This document shows, piece by piece, positions 22,690 to 33,974 of a DNA stretch of 64,000 bases. The stretch's first letter is position 1, and each line of letters opens with the position of its first letter. The position numbers and the translations under genes are program-made. Source of the stretch: Vesta saturnalis (lineage: Eukaryota; Arthropoda; Insecta; Coleoptera; Lampyridae); assembly GCA_036346205.1 (NCBI GenBank), contig JARFJB010001355.1, positions 451,001 through 515,000 on the forward strand, read 5' to 3'. The notes below the pieces were generated by a model. That model made no database searches. It was not told the DNA's origin and saw only the letters and a list, made by a program, of their open reading frames with translations.

Positions 22690-24747
22690 GGGGAGGGCGG
22701 GGAAGATGGGGACGTTAAGGTTTAAAACAATCTACAACATTTATTTTTGAAGAAAATTGGCCGTAAATTTATTTATGGAACCTCTACATTATATCAATCA
22801 ATAATCTATTATAAAAAATAAACTTAAAATATATTCTAAATAGAAAAAAAAACATAAAAAAGTGCAATTGCTCCATCTTTCCCCAGGAGTGGGCAAAGAT
22901 GGGGCACCTTTAATAACATAAAACAATTTATTCACAAAAGGTACAAACATGAGCCACATCCTCATCCTCGTCATCTTCTCCTGCGCAACAGCAGAGTTCC
23001 CATCTCTTACAGATAGTTCAAGATACCCATCCTTCATCAGATTGTGAATATAAATAGTCTCAGTCGCATATTCGTCCTCCTCCTCATCTGATGACTGTTT
23101 TGACTTTTTTTATTATTGCCAACATGGGGAACAGGCAAAACTGTTTGAGGTGATACCATAGCAAATGACGTGGACGAACTATTTGATCCAACGCTAGGTG
23201 TCGTAGGGTCTTCAGCATGGGAATGGGAACACGACGGCAAATTAGAAATTGATTGTTGAGTCGAGATATTTAGTGGACTTGTCAATGGTTCGGATCTTTT
23301 ATTTTGTTTTTCAGGGGTTTTTTCGCGGGTGAGATCAGGAATATTTTGAGATTCTTCGATTTCTCTTGTTTCGATAGATTCAGCCGGAATGATAGTAAAC
23401 AATTTTGTCAAATTTGAAAAATTGTTTACTACATCTTTAACAATTTTTAACTAACATTACTACTGACGAAGATAACTGTAAGTGTTATCGAAACGTTTAG
23501 ATTGTATAATTTAAAGTACACCATTAAAAAATCCCAAAAAAGATAAGTATTTTATTATCAGTTTTCAAAAAGTCCCTTCTGTATCCATCCACTGCTGTGA
23601 ACTTCAGCCCATGCCCCTAGTGGAGCTCTATTCATTCCTCCTTCATTCTTTGGCATTAAAACAAAATTTTTAGCGGTAACGGTTTGACGTCGTTCTGCTG
23701 AAGATAAGGCCCTAACTTGCTTTTTACCTTTAGTTGCTATTATTTTACATTTCGATTTTGCAACTGGCGATATCCCAGTCTTGTCACAATTAAATACTTG
23801 ATCAGCAGTCAATTTGGATTCATCGATTATGCCACAAAGAAGTTCAAAAAATTTTGAAACACTCACTCTATTAAATCCCATTGCTCGAGCGGCAGATATA
23901 GCTTCAGGTGACAAAATGATTGCAGCCAGTCTTTTTCAGCTTCAGCGTTGTCAACATTAAAAGAATGCTTGATATCATTTCTAACTGTAAGCTGAAATGC
24001 TAATTTTCTGAAGTCAGACGGAGAGAGACCAAAAAGCCGATTTTCCATACCCCTTAAATACGACACCAACTCTTGTTCCTCTTTATCACTGAAAATCCTT
24101 TTCTTTGGTGCCAAACTTTTCTTTAGTGGTTTGTCTACATCAAGATTTTGCTTCTTCATGAACACCTTTCTTTCAAGCGTTGTCTGAGGAACAGCAAATG
24201 TAGCAGCCGCTTTACGGCATCCCATCTTCTTTACTATAACCGCAGAAATGGCCTCACCCAGTGCCTCTTCAGACCAACTTTGCCGAGTTGTCTTTCGTTT
24301 GTAGTTAAGCACCATGTTCTGAAAGTAAAAAAATTGATAAAATTAGCACATAATTAATGTTACTAAAGGGGGGGCAAGACGGGGACGTCGCCATCTTGAC
24401 CCATCTATACATCTTCGTCTTGCCCCATCACCACTTTTTAGGTTAAAAGTCTCATTTTTTTAAATCGTAATATAGGCATATGATAATGTCATCATTGCAT
24501 TACTCAATAAATGCTTTATACACATTTACAAGCGAAAACAAAATAATTTCATTAAACTTACCTTATTCGACTTGCAAAACAGGACAAAATTAGATCACGC
24601 ACGTCACAAAACGATGATCAGCTGTCACAATCAGGATAGCCAACAAAATTTAGTTATTTTTGGTAAGGTGGTTAACTACACTGATATTGCAAGTAAATGT
24701 GATGAATGCCGTCTTGCCCCGTGGCACCATCTTGCCCCGCCCTCCCC
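22690..24747 (-). mobile_element. Tigger/pogo-type element with GGGGAGGGCGGGG termini
   Basis: The left end is GGGGAGGGCGGGGAAGATGG. The reverse complement of the right end is GGGGAGGGCGGGGCAAGATGG with TG beside it where TA is expected; TA precedes the left end (22688-22689). Related GC-rich motifs (AAGATGGGGC, GCAAGACGGGGACG) recur just inside both ends. It sits between Harbinger blocks 2 and 3. It encodes a minus-strand transposase with internal deletions. The length of 2,058 bp is near that of a complete pogo-like element. Confidence 0.85.
22955..24315 (-). pseudogene. pogo/Tigger-like transposase (HTH_psq plus DDE_1), internally deleted
   Basis: The start is MVLNYKRKTTRQSWSEEAL at 24315, a psq-type HTH (ISAVIVKKMGCRKAAATFAVPQ), then PKKRIFSDKEEQELVSYLRG. 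After a frameshift at about 23900 comes AARAMGFNRVSVSKFFELL and the catalytic block VFNCDKTGISPVAKSK (the usual Glu after Asp is Lys here). RALSSAERRQTVTA follows, then a join to GAWAEVHSSGWIQKGLFEN, with the usual residues between missing. The DDE C-terminal half is deleted. A Ser/Thr/Pro-rich tail (23037-23411) and a terminal Cys cluster CKRWELCCCAGEDDE with HVCTFCE and a stop (about 23010-22955) survive. Confidence 0.8.
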
Positions 24748-25589
24748 TGCGCATAACAATGCAAATAAAGAGCTCTTCATGCGACGCTTCAATTTCTCTG
24801 GAGTAATAGGAGCAGTTGATGGTAGCCATGTTGCGATCTTAAAACCTGCCGTAGAAGAACATAGTTTTATAAACAGAAAAGGATATCCTTCATTAAACGT
24901 CAAAATGATTTGTGACAGCAATTTGCGAATTTTAAATAGTAATTCCACTTATCTTGGAGCAACACACGATTCATTTATCTGGCGTCACTCCCACTTGCAC
25001 GAATTACACACTGCAGGAGATCGTGGATGTTGGATGATTGGTGACGTCGGTTATCCATTACAGCCATATTTAATGACTCCATATCTTAACCCTGCAGAAA
25101 ATTCCCGAGAGGCAAGATATAATGAACACCATTGCAGTGCCCGAAATTGCGCTGAGAGATGAATTCGTACATTAAAAATAAGATTGATCATAATATGTTA
25201 ACTGTTGGCTCTAGGTTGGTAGTTGTTAGCAGGTCGAAAAAAATTTACTAAAACGTAATATTCAGTTTTATAACCTCATATTTGCGTTACTTCTGTTTGT
25301 TGTCTTATCGAATTTCCTTTACATTTATTCAACGTTTAAAAAAAGTGTTTTCAGAGCTCTCAACGTTACGAAGCTATTGTGATGTAAGTTAAAGTGAATT
25401 TTCATTTATCTTAATTTGAATTTGTATAGTGATACTGTACAACAATGGTGTTCTCCTCAGAATAAGGTGCCTTTATTTTAATGGCACATTTCTGCAGTGG
25501 TATCCGAAACCCTGATTGAACTTGGAGCTACTCGTTGCAGTCCTGCGTTGAGGAGGCTTTTCCCGTTGTGAATATCGAATATGATGTAT

Positions 25590-26466
25590 TTAAAAACCAT
25601 GTCACGTCTTATTACACGGTATGAAAATAAGCACTGTATTTGCAAAGGCAAGTCAATAGGCAGGCCGACTGTGTTAACCGAGAAGTTGTGAATTACATTC
25701 AACAAAGAATGCAACAGAGTCCTAAAAAATCTATTCCACAACTATCCGCTCAAACAGAAATATGAACATAATTTTTTTACAGGTTTGTCCATTGCTGCTT
25801 ACCACAAAGCTTTAAAAAAGGCGTTACAGAAGCATCCTTACAAAATTTCTTCTGTACAACAATTACGTACAACCGACTCTAATTTTCGAGTGAAATATTG
25901 TCAATGGTTCAACGAACGTTTAAACAACAATAATTTATTAGACTTAACATTTTATTCAGATGAAGCATGGAAAGATCTATCGGGTTATGTGAACATCCAA
26001 AATTACAGAAGTTGGGCAGCAGAAAATCCGCACATTTACATCGAAACACTTTTACATTACCAAAAAGTTGGCATTTGGGTGGCTATGTCAAGCAGGGGGA
26101 TAATTGGGCCTATTTTCTTTTATGAAAAAAAGATTTACATGACGATGAGCAACAATTAGGTTTTTTCTAGCAAGATGGAGCAACTGTACACACCGCTAAT
26201 GAAACTATTAGGTATCTGGAACAATTTTATAGCGACCGAATGATTAGTACAGGTTTCTGGCCTGCAAGATGTTCTGACCTCACGCCCTTAGTTTTTTTTT
26301 CTGTTTGGACGAATTAAAACTAATATATTTAAAAATCGACAACATACCCTTGAAGAATTGGAATAACTCCAATAGAACTTGAACGTGTGTTAATGTGTGA
26401 AAATATGCAGGGAAGAATTAATTTGTGCCTAGAAATGAATGGTGGTCATTTTGAGCACCTTTTGTA
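25590..26466 (+). pseudogene. mariner-like DDE transposase (insect DD38-type spacing)
   Basis: The HTH part is readable in broken frames: GRPTVLTEK (about 25660), a QQRMQQSPKKS-like block (about 25705) and QLSAQTEI. From 25779 it reads SIAAYHKALKKALQKHPYK, FRVKYCQWFNERL, then the first catalytic block FYSDEAWKDLSGYVN, and QKVGIWVAMSSRGIIGPIFF. After a stop at 26157 come QDGATVHTANE (second Asp) and WPARCSDLTPLVFF, in which the expected last Asp is Val. The C-terminus GGHFEHLL ends at 26466. Inactive. Confidence 0.85.
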
Positions 26467-26640
26467 AAATAACAATAAATAATACATTTTATTCCTGATT
26501 TTCTAAATACAGTGGTGATCATTTTCAGCACCTTTTGTAACACAACAATAAATAATACATTCTATTCTTGATTTTCTAAATACAGTGGTAGTCATTTTGA
26601 GCACCTTTTGCAAAATAACAATAAATTATTGTTGTTTAAA
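26436..26640 (+). repeat. Three-copy tandem repeat, about 72-bp unit
   Basis: The unit begins GTGGT(C/G)ATTTTGAGCACC and ends TTTTCTAAATACA. Three copies start near 26443, 26512 and 26585. The first copy contains the transposase stop, so the array arose by tandem duplication of the 3' end of the gene. Confidence 0.85.
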
Positions 26641-26987
26641 CGTTCGTTGAACCATTGACAATATTGAACTTGAAGATTATAATCGAGTGCATGTCATTTT
26701 TCAAGAAATTTTGTAAGGATGCATACGTAACGTATTTTTTTAAGCTTTGTGGCAAGTACCAGTGGACAAACCTGTAAAAAAATTATGTTCATATTTCTGG
26801 TTACATAAACGCAGCAGATTTAACCGTACCTGTTTGAGCGGATAGTTGTGGAATACATTTTTTTAGGACTTAGAGCTCTGAAAAGAACTTTTTTAAAGGT
26901 TGGTTAAATGTAGAGGAAATTCGAAAAGACAGCAAACAGAAGTAACGCAAATATGAGGTTATAAAACTAAATATTATTATTTAGTAA

Positions 26988-27767
26988 TCAAGCATTTACG
27001 AAAACCCTATTTTCCAACATTGATAAGGCCTTTGCACACATTTCATCGGGTGATGCTTTAACGTTAATTTTCTTCAATGGAGTTGGAATTTCATCCGAGG
27101 TTGGAACGGTTTTAAATAGTGAATGGTCATAGTCATGATCCTCTGTTATAATATTTAAGCTGTAAACTTCCCGTTTTGATGTGGCAAGCCTATTTGGACC
27201 TATCCTAATATTGTTTTCAGCTACTTTTTGAAGTGAGTAATTTATTATTCGTGACAACTGGTCTCTGCAATTAAAACATGAAATGGGGAATACTTTATAC
27301 ATTTTCATTACTTTAGGTGGAGTTGTGCTGGTGGATGGAATTTCATCTCGTCCTTCTGTAATCGGGATTCTCGCAATTCTTAGCTGTAATGTACCAAATC
27401 GAAAAGACGACAACTGTATAGTGTAACAGTTACCCCATGCTGTGTTGTGCCATATCCTTGGTAAAAAATGTTACCTAAATATCCTTTTTTGTAATTCTGT
27501 TAATTTCTTTTCATACTCTGGACTCCCTCCAGCGGAATTTTGTCACATTCTAATTTCACTAGCTTTTTTTTCAAATTACACTTAAATTTCGAGCGTTAGC
27601 TCCTTCCACGGCCTATTATAAGTTTGCTTTCCTGAGGGATTAATAATCTTTCCCGTAGCAAAATCAGGATGATTTTCCTTAAATTCTACTAGTATCTTCC
27701 AATGTACGTCTTTTATCTTGAAAGACTTGTAATTTATGTAAATGAAGTAAATATTATATTTTACCAA
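26988..27767 (-). pseudogene. Myb/SANT-like protein of the Harbinger element
   Basis: The reading VHWKILVEFKENHPDFATGK followed by TYNRPWKELTLE (27582-27710) gives the spaced Trp pattern of a Myb/SANT-like (MSANTD3-like) DNA-binding domain. It continues after a disrupted patch as SAGGSPEYEKKLTELQKR (about 27535-27480). A donor-like GTAAC follows. A downstream open stretch (27413-26988) with SSFRFGTLQLRIARIPI and a Ser/Thr-rich linker is likely the following exon. Harbinger elements carry exactly such a second gene, needed with HARBI1 for DNA binding and nuclear import, which fits its position. Frames are broken in at least one place. Confidence 0.6.
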
Positions 27768-27941
27768 CTTACATAATTTCTGATATTAACAATTTTGAAA
27801 TGTTTGATTTTATGTGGTCATCATTTGAGCTTCAAAGTTGAAATAAAAATAAACTAAAATGCGTGTGTATCATTCTTACTTCATTTTTCCTGGAAAATCC
27901 TATTATCAATTATATAAAGGTAGTAATTACCTTACAATCTG

Positions 27942-28142
27942 TTTGAGTGTGTGTATATGCATGCGTGTGTGCGTGTCTGCACTTGTGCGCGTGTGTGCGA
28001 GCGCGTACGCGTGTGTGCCTGTGTGCGAGTGTGCGTGTATGCAGGTGTGCTATTGTGCGAGTTTGCGTGTATGCGTGTGTATGTGCGCGTGTGTGCATAT
28101 GCGCGTGATTGCGTGTGTGTGCATTTGCTGGTATGCACGTGT
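27942..28142. repeat. GT-rich microsatellite-like tract
   Basis: Mixed GTGTGC, GTGCGA and GTATGC repeats. Open frames on both strands here are compositional. Confidence 0.9.
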
Positions 28143-28289
28143 TGTAAAGAGCCAGCCGCCTTTACCAAATTTTTTCGAATTAATTATTTGCTAATTATCC
28201 TGTTTAATTAAAATTTACAGAAATCATCAAATAACGAATTTATATCTCCTACAACGTCAATTTCAAAAACTCTAAGAGTTTTGTTATGT

Positions 28290-29090
28290 TAGAGTCCCTG
28301 CCAGTATATCAATCAAGCGCCTCACCAGCATCTCAACCAGAAGTCGTCTCCACCCCCTGCGGATTCTAAATAAACCCGTGAGGCGCGCTACAGACACTCT
28401 CATTCCGTTGGGTCAACTCGACTCATTCCGCTGGGCCTCTTTGAAGAGCCTAGACCGACCTGATCTTATCTTGTACACCGGGGTTTATTAATGCCTCAAT
28501 CTACTGTCGCCTGCATGTACGTTAACTGTACAATACCACACGTACACCGTGAATGTCTTCACGTCGGGCTACCACCCTATGTAGTCTTTTACTTACTCCA
28601 TTGGATAGAAAGGCTATCGCCTCAATTTTACCAATCCCCAGGGGTATCAATTAAACAGCGCAACGGGCATTTGCCCTGATTATTGTAATTGATATTCCAC
28701 CTGTGCACCGCACACCACTTCTTAATAGAAGTCCCGTAACCAGCTTTAATATCCACTCGCCCACGGCGAGATACCCAGTATACCTCTCTAACTAGGTCCT
28801 GACCCAGTATCCACCTTGATCGCTCTCGCGATAACTCAGACTTCAGGGAGAAACCCTTATGCAAGTGCACTGTACCTGAAAATCCGTAAACTAAATCGTT
28901 CCAGAAGGTTTCAACACCTTACAAGTGCTTTTATTAAAAGTAGCCCTGATTTAGCGCCACCCCGGTGGCTACTCTTTACGCTGTCAACTCCAGAAGCGCA
29001 AGGAGCTGCTAAACGGCCACTGCATAAGTATGCCCGCACGCATAATACAATACGAAGTATTCATTTCATTCTAAAGAGTTTAATAACTCG
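28290..29090. other. GC-richer block of unknown identity
   Basis: It stands out by composition. It contains a 9-bp stem GCGCCTCAC/GTGAGGCGC (about 28316 and 28379) and a near-direct repeat CTCATTCCGTTGGG/CTCATTCCGCTGGG (about 28401 and 28425). Open stretches at 28491-28679, 28628-28870 and 28816-29106 have no recognised motif. It could be a solo LTR or a retroelement leader, but the boundaries (TG...CA with a target duplication) could not be fixed. Confidence 0.4.
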
Positions 29091-29640
29091 CAAACATCAT
29101 TTCTAAATATAATTAGAGTACATCTTAATGCATCATAATTCAGATAATCGTGTATATAATTAGTTAAGAAAACCCTGTATAAATTAGTTAGTTTCTTTTT
29201 ATCGTACGTTTGTAAATACAGAGTAGACCGTAAAGGTTATATTTTATAAAGGTAATATAAAAGTCCACTTCATAAAAATTGAAGGTAGAAAAATTGCATT
29301 TATTTCGTTTAAATTCGGTATAAAAGAATCTCTTTAAAAGTATTGATTTTCCTAGTTGACCTCTAAAACATGTATAAGAGCGTTACCTTTGTTGTCATCT
29401 CGACGCACACCTGCTATTACAGTTATAATAACTGTAAATAATTCGGCCACTTATAACTACCCAATAGGACCGTATTAATTAGAAAATTCTTATTTTCTTT
29501 TTAAATGAATTAATTTAACTAAAAATGCAACAATACAGTTAAAGATTAGTTCCTTTGAATATCTAAACACCTTGCTAACCGTATTTTCACAGCAAACCTA
29601 AAGAGCCGAGCTGCCTGAGAAGAACATCACATACATACTG

Positions 29641-30546
29641 GGTCCGCCATCGCTCTGTCATTCCTTTTTAACATCTGTATTATTTGTTGTAAAAAAAAAG
29701 TATAAAACGAACTCTACGTTATTTTTCAAGTTCTGTAACCTAAAAATATCTTCATGTATACAGAGTGTTCCACTTTTGCTGCACAACACTATACTCTTTT
29801 ATATTAAATGGAACAGCCTGTATATTATTAAATTTTTGAATTTCCTGTTGAAATTGAGGGGCACTGTGCTAAGCATACATTTCACTTACAGTTCACGGTT
29901 TCGGAATTCTCACTCTTTTTTGAAATAAAATGACGTTTGCAGCATACTCAAAAATAGAAAGATATAAATTTTTTTACGTAGACAGACGCGAATATTTTTT
30001 CTCTTTCGATTTTGTTAATACACATCTATCTTTAGCCGCTTTTACAGAATTGGCAATTTTTCTATTTTTTATTTTCTTTTTTGCTATATCGCAGTAACCA
30101 TGTAACACAAAAAAACATGGCAAAGGACGCAAAATTATTCGTTTCATAAGTTTTTATTGACTTTTTCATGCTCTATCGAATGGCGAAAACCGCATGTCCG
30201 TACCTATTTTACTTTGCGAAATATTACTCATTATTGAGTATGCCGCAAACGTAATTTTTTTCAAAAAACGTAAGATAACGCCGAAACGGTGGACTGTAGA
30301 TGACGTGTATGCTTAACAAAGTGCCCTCAATTTCAACAGGAAATTCAAAAATGTAATAATATACAGGGTATTCCATTTAAAATAAAAGAGTAGAGTGCTG
30401 TGCAGCAAAAGTGGAACAACCGGTATACATGAAAATATTTTTAGGTTATAGAGTAGTTTGAAAGATAAGGTAAAGTCCGTTTTTACACTTTTTCTTTACA
30501 ACAAATAATAAAGATACTAAAAAGGAATACCAGCGCGATGGCGGAC

Positions 30547-30547
<1 letters not shown>
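29641..30547. mobile_element. Foldback element with arms of about 310 bp
   Basis: Ends GTCCGCCATCGC (29642) and GCGATGGCGGAC (30536) are inverted. Pairing continues inward through ATTATTTGTTGTAAA, CCTAAAAATAT and TTCAACAGGAAATTCAAAAA to about 29960 and 30225, leaving a loop of about 270 bp. Each arm also contains a CAG(A/G)GTGTTCCA motif. There is no transposase, so it depends on another element for mobility. Confidence 0.85.

Positions 30548-30549
<2 letters not shown>

Positions 30550-30592
<43 letters not shown>
30550..30592. repeat. (TA)n microsatellite
   Basis: About 21 uninterrupted TA units between the foldback element and the palindrome that follows. Confidence 0.95.
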
Positions 30593-30595
<3 letters not shown>

Positions 30596-30717
30596 GTGGG
30601 TGGGCGTCTACTGCGTGGACGGAGGATTGCTCCTTAACTATTAGAGATATCAAAACAAATTTTGGTGTGGTAATACACGATCATTGGACCTACATTATAA
30701 AAATATTTATGTATATA

Positions 30718-33700
30718 CAGGGTGATTGACAAAAATATGCCAACCGAAACCTGTTTTTTTTTAAATGTAACACCTGTATATTTTTGCATCTTTGGATTCA
30801 CTGTTACATTTAGAATTTGTATCTGTATCACTAACGGTTTTGCAGATATCGTCACTTAGTACCAAAATACAGTTAACTTGGGAACCACGATGCGAGCGTT
30901 GTCACCACGATTTTGCAAATCTGTTTATACCACAGACTATTAATAATAATCTACTAACAAACAAACTGGGAAATTTTTTGAAATCATGTAAAACTATACA
31001 GAATGATTAATTTACGCGAAATGTAATTTTTCTCAATTTTTTCAAACGTAACACCCAGTATATTTTTTCACATTTCGATTCCCGGTGAAAAGTAGATACT
31101 AATTGATAATAGGCATCATAGCCATAATGTAACAACCCATTTTGAGTTGTATTAAAATATACCGTAATTTACGTTTTTCGTTCATTTAGTTGTAAATAAA
31201 AAAATTTTTTTTAATTAATAAATTATAAGTATGTGGTAGGCAATTTAATTTGAATTTTGGTGTAACTTAAGTGGGGTTTAGATTCCATGTCTTTGACTTA
31301 ATTTTTTGCGAACATTTGCTCTTTGCAGGCACTTTTACTTTTACTACTTTTAATCGCACATTTAATTTTATTTTAATTACCTGTTACTTACACGTTTAAT
31401 TCTACTTTTACGTAAGCTTTCATTTTATGATTGCGTTTTGCATTCAATTCAGATCTAAATTTAGATCCCATTTTTTATTTGAACTTTCGAGAGAATGCAA
31501 TAAACATTGCATTATTCAAAATTCATGAAGATAAATTTAGAAAAGTAAAATTCAACTTTGGTATGGTTTACAACGTACAGCATTGTTATTACGATATGTT
31601 GTGCAATATTGGTTTACATTTCCGTATTTGCGTTAGATACCAGATGTTATCAAAAAGTTGTGTACAAAAAGTTTTCGAACAGGTATTTATATTCATAATT
31701 TAGTAATTTAAGGCTATTACAACTAGTTTTTAAGATACATTTTATATAATTCTAAATTTAAATATTTAATAAGCATAGTTTGTATATTTTTTATTTTGAC
31801 ATTTTGGTGAATTTTTTATTGTATCCTCGGTTTAGTTATTCCGAGCATAATCAAAAAATAACTTGGCATCCGAGATAATTTTTATTATTGTTACATTGCA
31901 GTTACTATATTGATGTTAAGTGGAAATAACCAAGCAGAAATTTGTGGTAATTAAGCAAATCAAAAGATTGAATCGGCCTACTTTAATTTACCTACTGAGA
32001 CAACGGCATTATCTTTTATTGAGTGTTTTGGATCCCTGATTATTTTAACGATTTGTTTTGAGAACATTTATACCCATTGATTTATAAATTTTATACCTTA
32101 CACCTATTTATTTACTACAATTTTATTCCTGGCACCTATTATCTATTACATTATTACCTTATTATAAATAAGACTGGACCCTTCTTGGGATATTGACGCT
32201 TTTACTTTAAAAATATTCTAAAATACAAATTTACTATGACAATAGAATTTAACAAAACAAATCAGGTAGGCTAGCCGCTCGTAATAAAGAGGAACAATTG
32301 CATTTATTGTTTTGACGTTTGTATAATCATTAAATTATTGTTCTATTAGTTTGTGTGTTTTTGGAGTGTCGTTTTGTCAATTTTTGTATAAAATGAATTT
32401 TTCCAAAGAAGAAATGGTCGATACGATCTTTATTTACGGCGAAGCTCAAAGAAATGCTTTGCTGGCTACTCGTTTGTACTGTGAACGATACCCAGAGAGA
32501 AGATAGTCGCGGAAAAGAATCGTTTATGAATGTAGCTGAGAGATTTATAAATTCTGGAAGTGTGTTATCCCAAGCGTGCAAAAACAAGCCCAAATGAAGA
32601 AATCGAGTTTCAAGTTGTGGCATCCGCAAATTAGTACCAGAGAGTTAAGCACACCTAGACCTAAATAGAAATAGAGTTCGCAGCTTTATTTAAAAAAAAA
32701 ACAACGAATTGCATCCTTATCATATCGAGCAACATCAAGCTTTAAGTGAAGTAGATTTTCAAAATCGTGAATCTTTCTGCCAATGGGTAAGTGCTAAAGT
32801 CAATGAAGAACCCAATTTTGTTAATAACATTCTATTTACGGATGAGGCAATTTTTCACAATAATGGCAATATTAATACACATAACTATCATCACTATTCA
32901 GATGCTAATCCACTCATCTTTAAGAGTTGTTGATACCAGCATCGATGGTCAGTTAATGTGTGGGGTGGTATAATCAATTTTAATGTGGTTGGCCCTTTTT
33001 TCTTTGATGGGAGTTTTTCTGGAGAAAGATATTTACAGTTTTTGAAAAAATGATTTATCTGAGCTTTTGAAAAATATCGAGGTAGATAATATTCGTACGA
33101 TGTGGTTTCAACTGGATGGCGCCCCTCTACACTACGCGATCAACGTTCTGGCCAGATCACCGGATCTTACGCCTCTTGATTTCTTCCTTTGGGGCTACGT
33201 TAAAGAACAAGTTTACCAACATTCTCCCACCACAAGCGAAGATATGAAAAATAGAATTAGAGCTGCGCTTCTAATGTTGTTGCGAGTGAATCTTTCGTTT
33301 ACCGAGCGAATTGCAAAGTGTTTAGCTAGTCGTGGCCAGTATTTTGAATATTTAATTTGAATTTATGGTTTTCTTCGTTTATGTTTACTTATTCAACTTA
33401 TTTCTAGGTGCAGAGAATTATTTTATTGTTTAGTTATTAATCAAGTTTTCCTATTAGCTAAAGAATTGATTTGCCATTCGTACTTTCTTATTTACTCTGG
33501 ATTTTGTTTTATTTGTTCTTCTGTATGACAATATTTTCAAACAAAGCGTCAATATTTTAAGAAGGGTCCGTCTTATGGCTATGAAACCTATTGTCAAATA
33601 GTATCAACTTTTCACGGGGAACGAAAATGTGAAAAAATATACAGGGTGTTGCATTTGAAAAAATTGAGAAAAATTATATTTCGCGTAATTTAATCATTCT

Positions 33701-33974
33701 GTATAGTTTTACATGTTTTCGAAAAAATTACCAGTTTGTTTGTTAGTAGACTATTATTAATAGTCGGTGATATAAACAGATTTACAAAATCGTGGTTCCA
33801 AAGCTAATTCTATTTTGGTACTAAAGTGACGATATCTGCAGAACAGTTAGTGATACAAATACAAATTTTTATACTTTTATTCTAAATGTAATAGTGAATT
33901 CAAAAATGCAAAAATATTCAGGGTATTCCATAAAAACATAGGTTTGGGTTGGCATATTTTTGTACATCACCCTG
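30718..33974 (+). mobile_element. Mariner-like element (DUF4817 type), CAGGGTG ends
   Basis: The left end CAGGGTGATTGACAAAAATA and the reverse complement of the right end CAGGGTGATGTACAAAAATA start arms of about 420 bp (30718-31140 and 33555-33974), flanked by TATATA. The arms contain a second internal motif resembling the ends (GTAACACCCAGTATATTTTT at about 31049). The interior holds a degraded transposase on the plus strand. Confidence 0.85.
32393..33360 (+). pseudogene. DUF4817-type mariner-like transposase, degraded
   Basis: The N-terminus is MNFSKEEMVDTIFIYGEAQR, then NALLATRLYCERYPERR and a stop (32393-32506), a DUF4817-type HTH. Later pieces are HPYHIEQHQALSEVDFQNRE (32712), NNILFTDEAIFHNNG (first Asp), SVNVWGGIINFNVVGPFFFDG-like sequence (about 32950), WFQLDGAPLHYAIN (second Asp) and RSPDLTPLDFFLWG (last Asp). 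About 20 residues between the second and third catalytic blocks are deleted. The C-terminus ends GQYFEYLI at 33360. Confidence 0.85.

Larger units (their letters stand above)
20998..25162 (+). pseudogene. HARBI1-like transposase, split into three blocks
   Basis: Block 1 (20998-21136) reads MLPIFDYYVRQQINENER and an Arg-rich stretch, an N-terminus typical of HARBI1 but the weakest of the three assignments. Block 2 (22460-22587) reads ESKIFAAVRFYSTGCYQRAV and EYNLGLRQTSLYR. A plausible intron (GTTTGTTGTCG to TTTTTTTTAG) leads to GIHDVPDCIDEHLAPL. Block 3 (24778-25162) reads FMRRFNFSGVIGAVDGSHV with the first catalytic Asp, then GATHDSFIWRHS, GDVGYPLQPYLMTP (second Asp region) and AENSREARYNEHHCSARN ending in ER before a stop. 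Some sequence at the Tigger insertion point is missing. The C-terminal tail is truncated by a stop at 25160. Confidence 0.85.
25248..26984 (+). mobile_element. Tc1/mariner-like element with coding inverted repeat
   Basis: Flanked by TA (25246-25247, 26985-26986). About 120 bp at the left end (CTAAAACGTAATATTCAG to about 25370) is repeated inverted at 26860-26984. A further inverted block at 26622-26850 copies 25720-25945, which is transposase-coding. The right arm is therefore an inverted copy of the element's own 5' part with about 350 bp removed. The transposase lies in the middle on the plus strand. Confidence 0.8.
20950..27770. mobile_element. Harbinger (PIF) element split by three other transposons
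   Basis: A HARBI1-type transposase (plus strand, pieces at 20998-21136, 22435-22685 and 24750-25162) and a Myb/SANT-like protein on the minus strand (26988-27767) form the normal two-gene set of Harbinger elements. They are arranged to converge. The interruptions are a mariner (about 21135-22428), a Tigger/pogo element (22690-24747) and a Tc1/mariner-like element (25248-26984). Outer termini and the 3-bp target site were not identified, so the limits are approximate. Confidence 0.65.

Noticed and set aside
24572..24750. N-terminal extension of the HARBI1 open frame upstream of 24750
   Set aside because: This part lies inside the Tigger-like element's right end and only happens to be open; Harbinger homology begins after the terminus.
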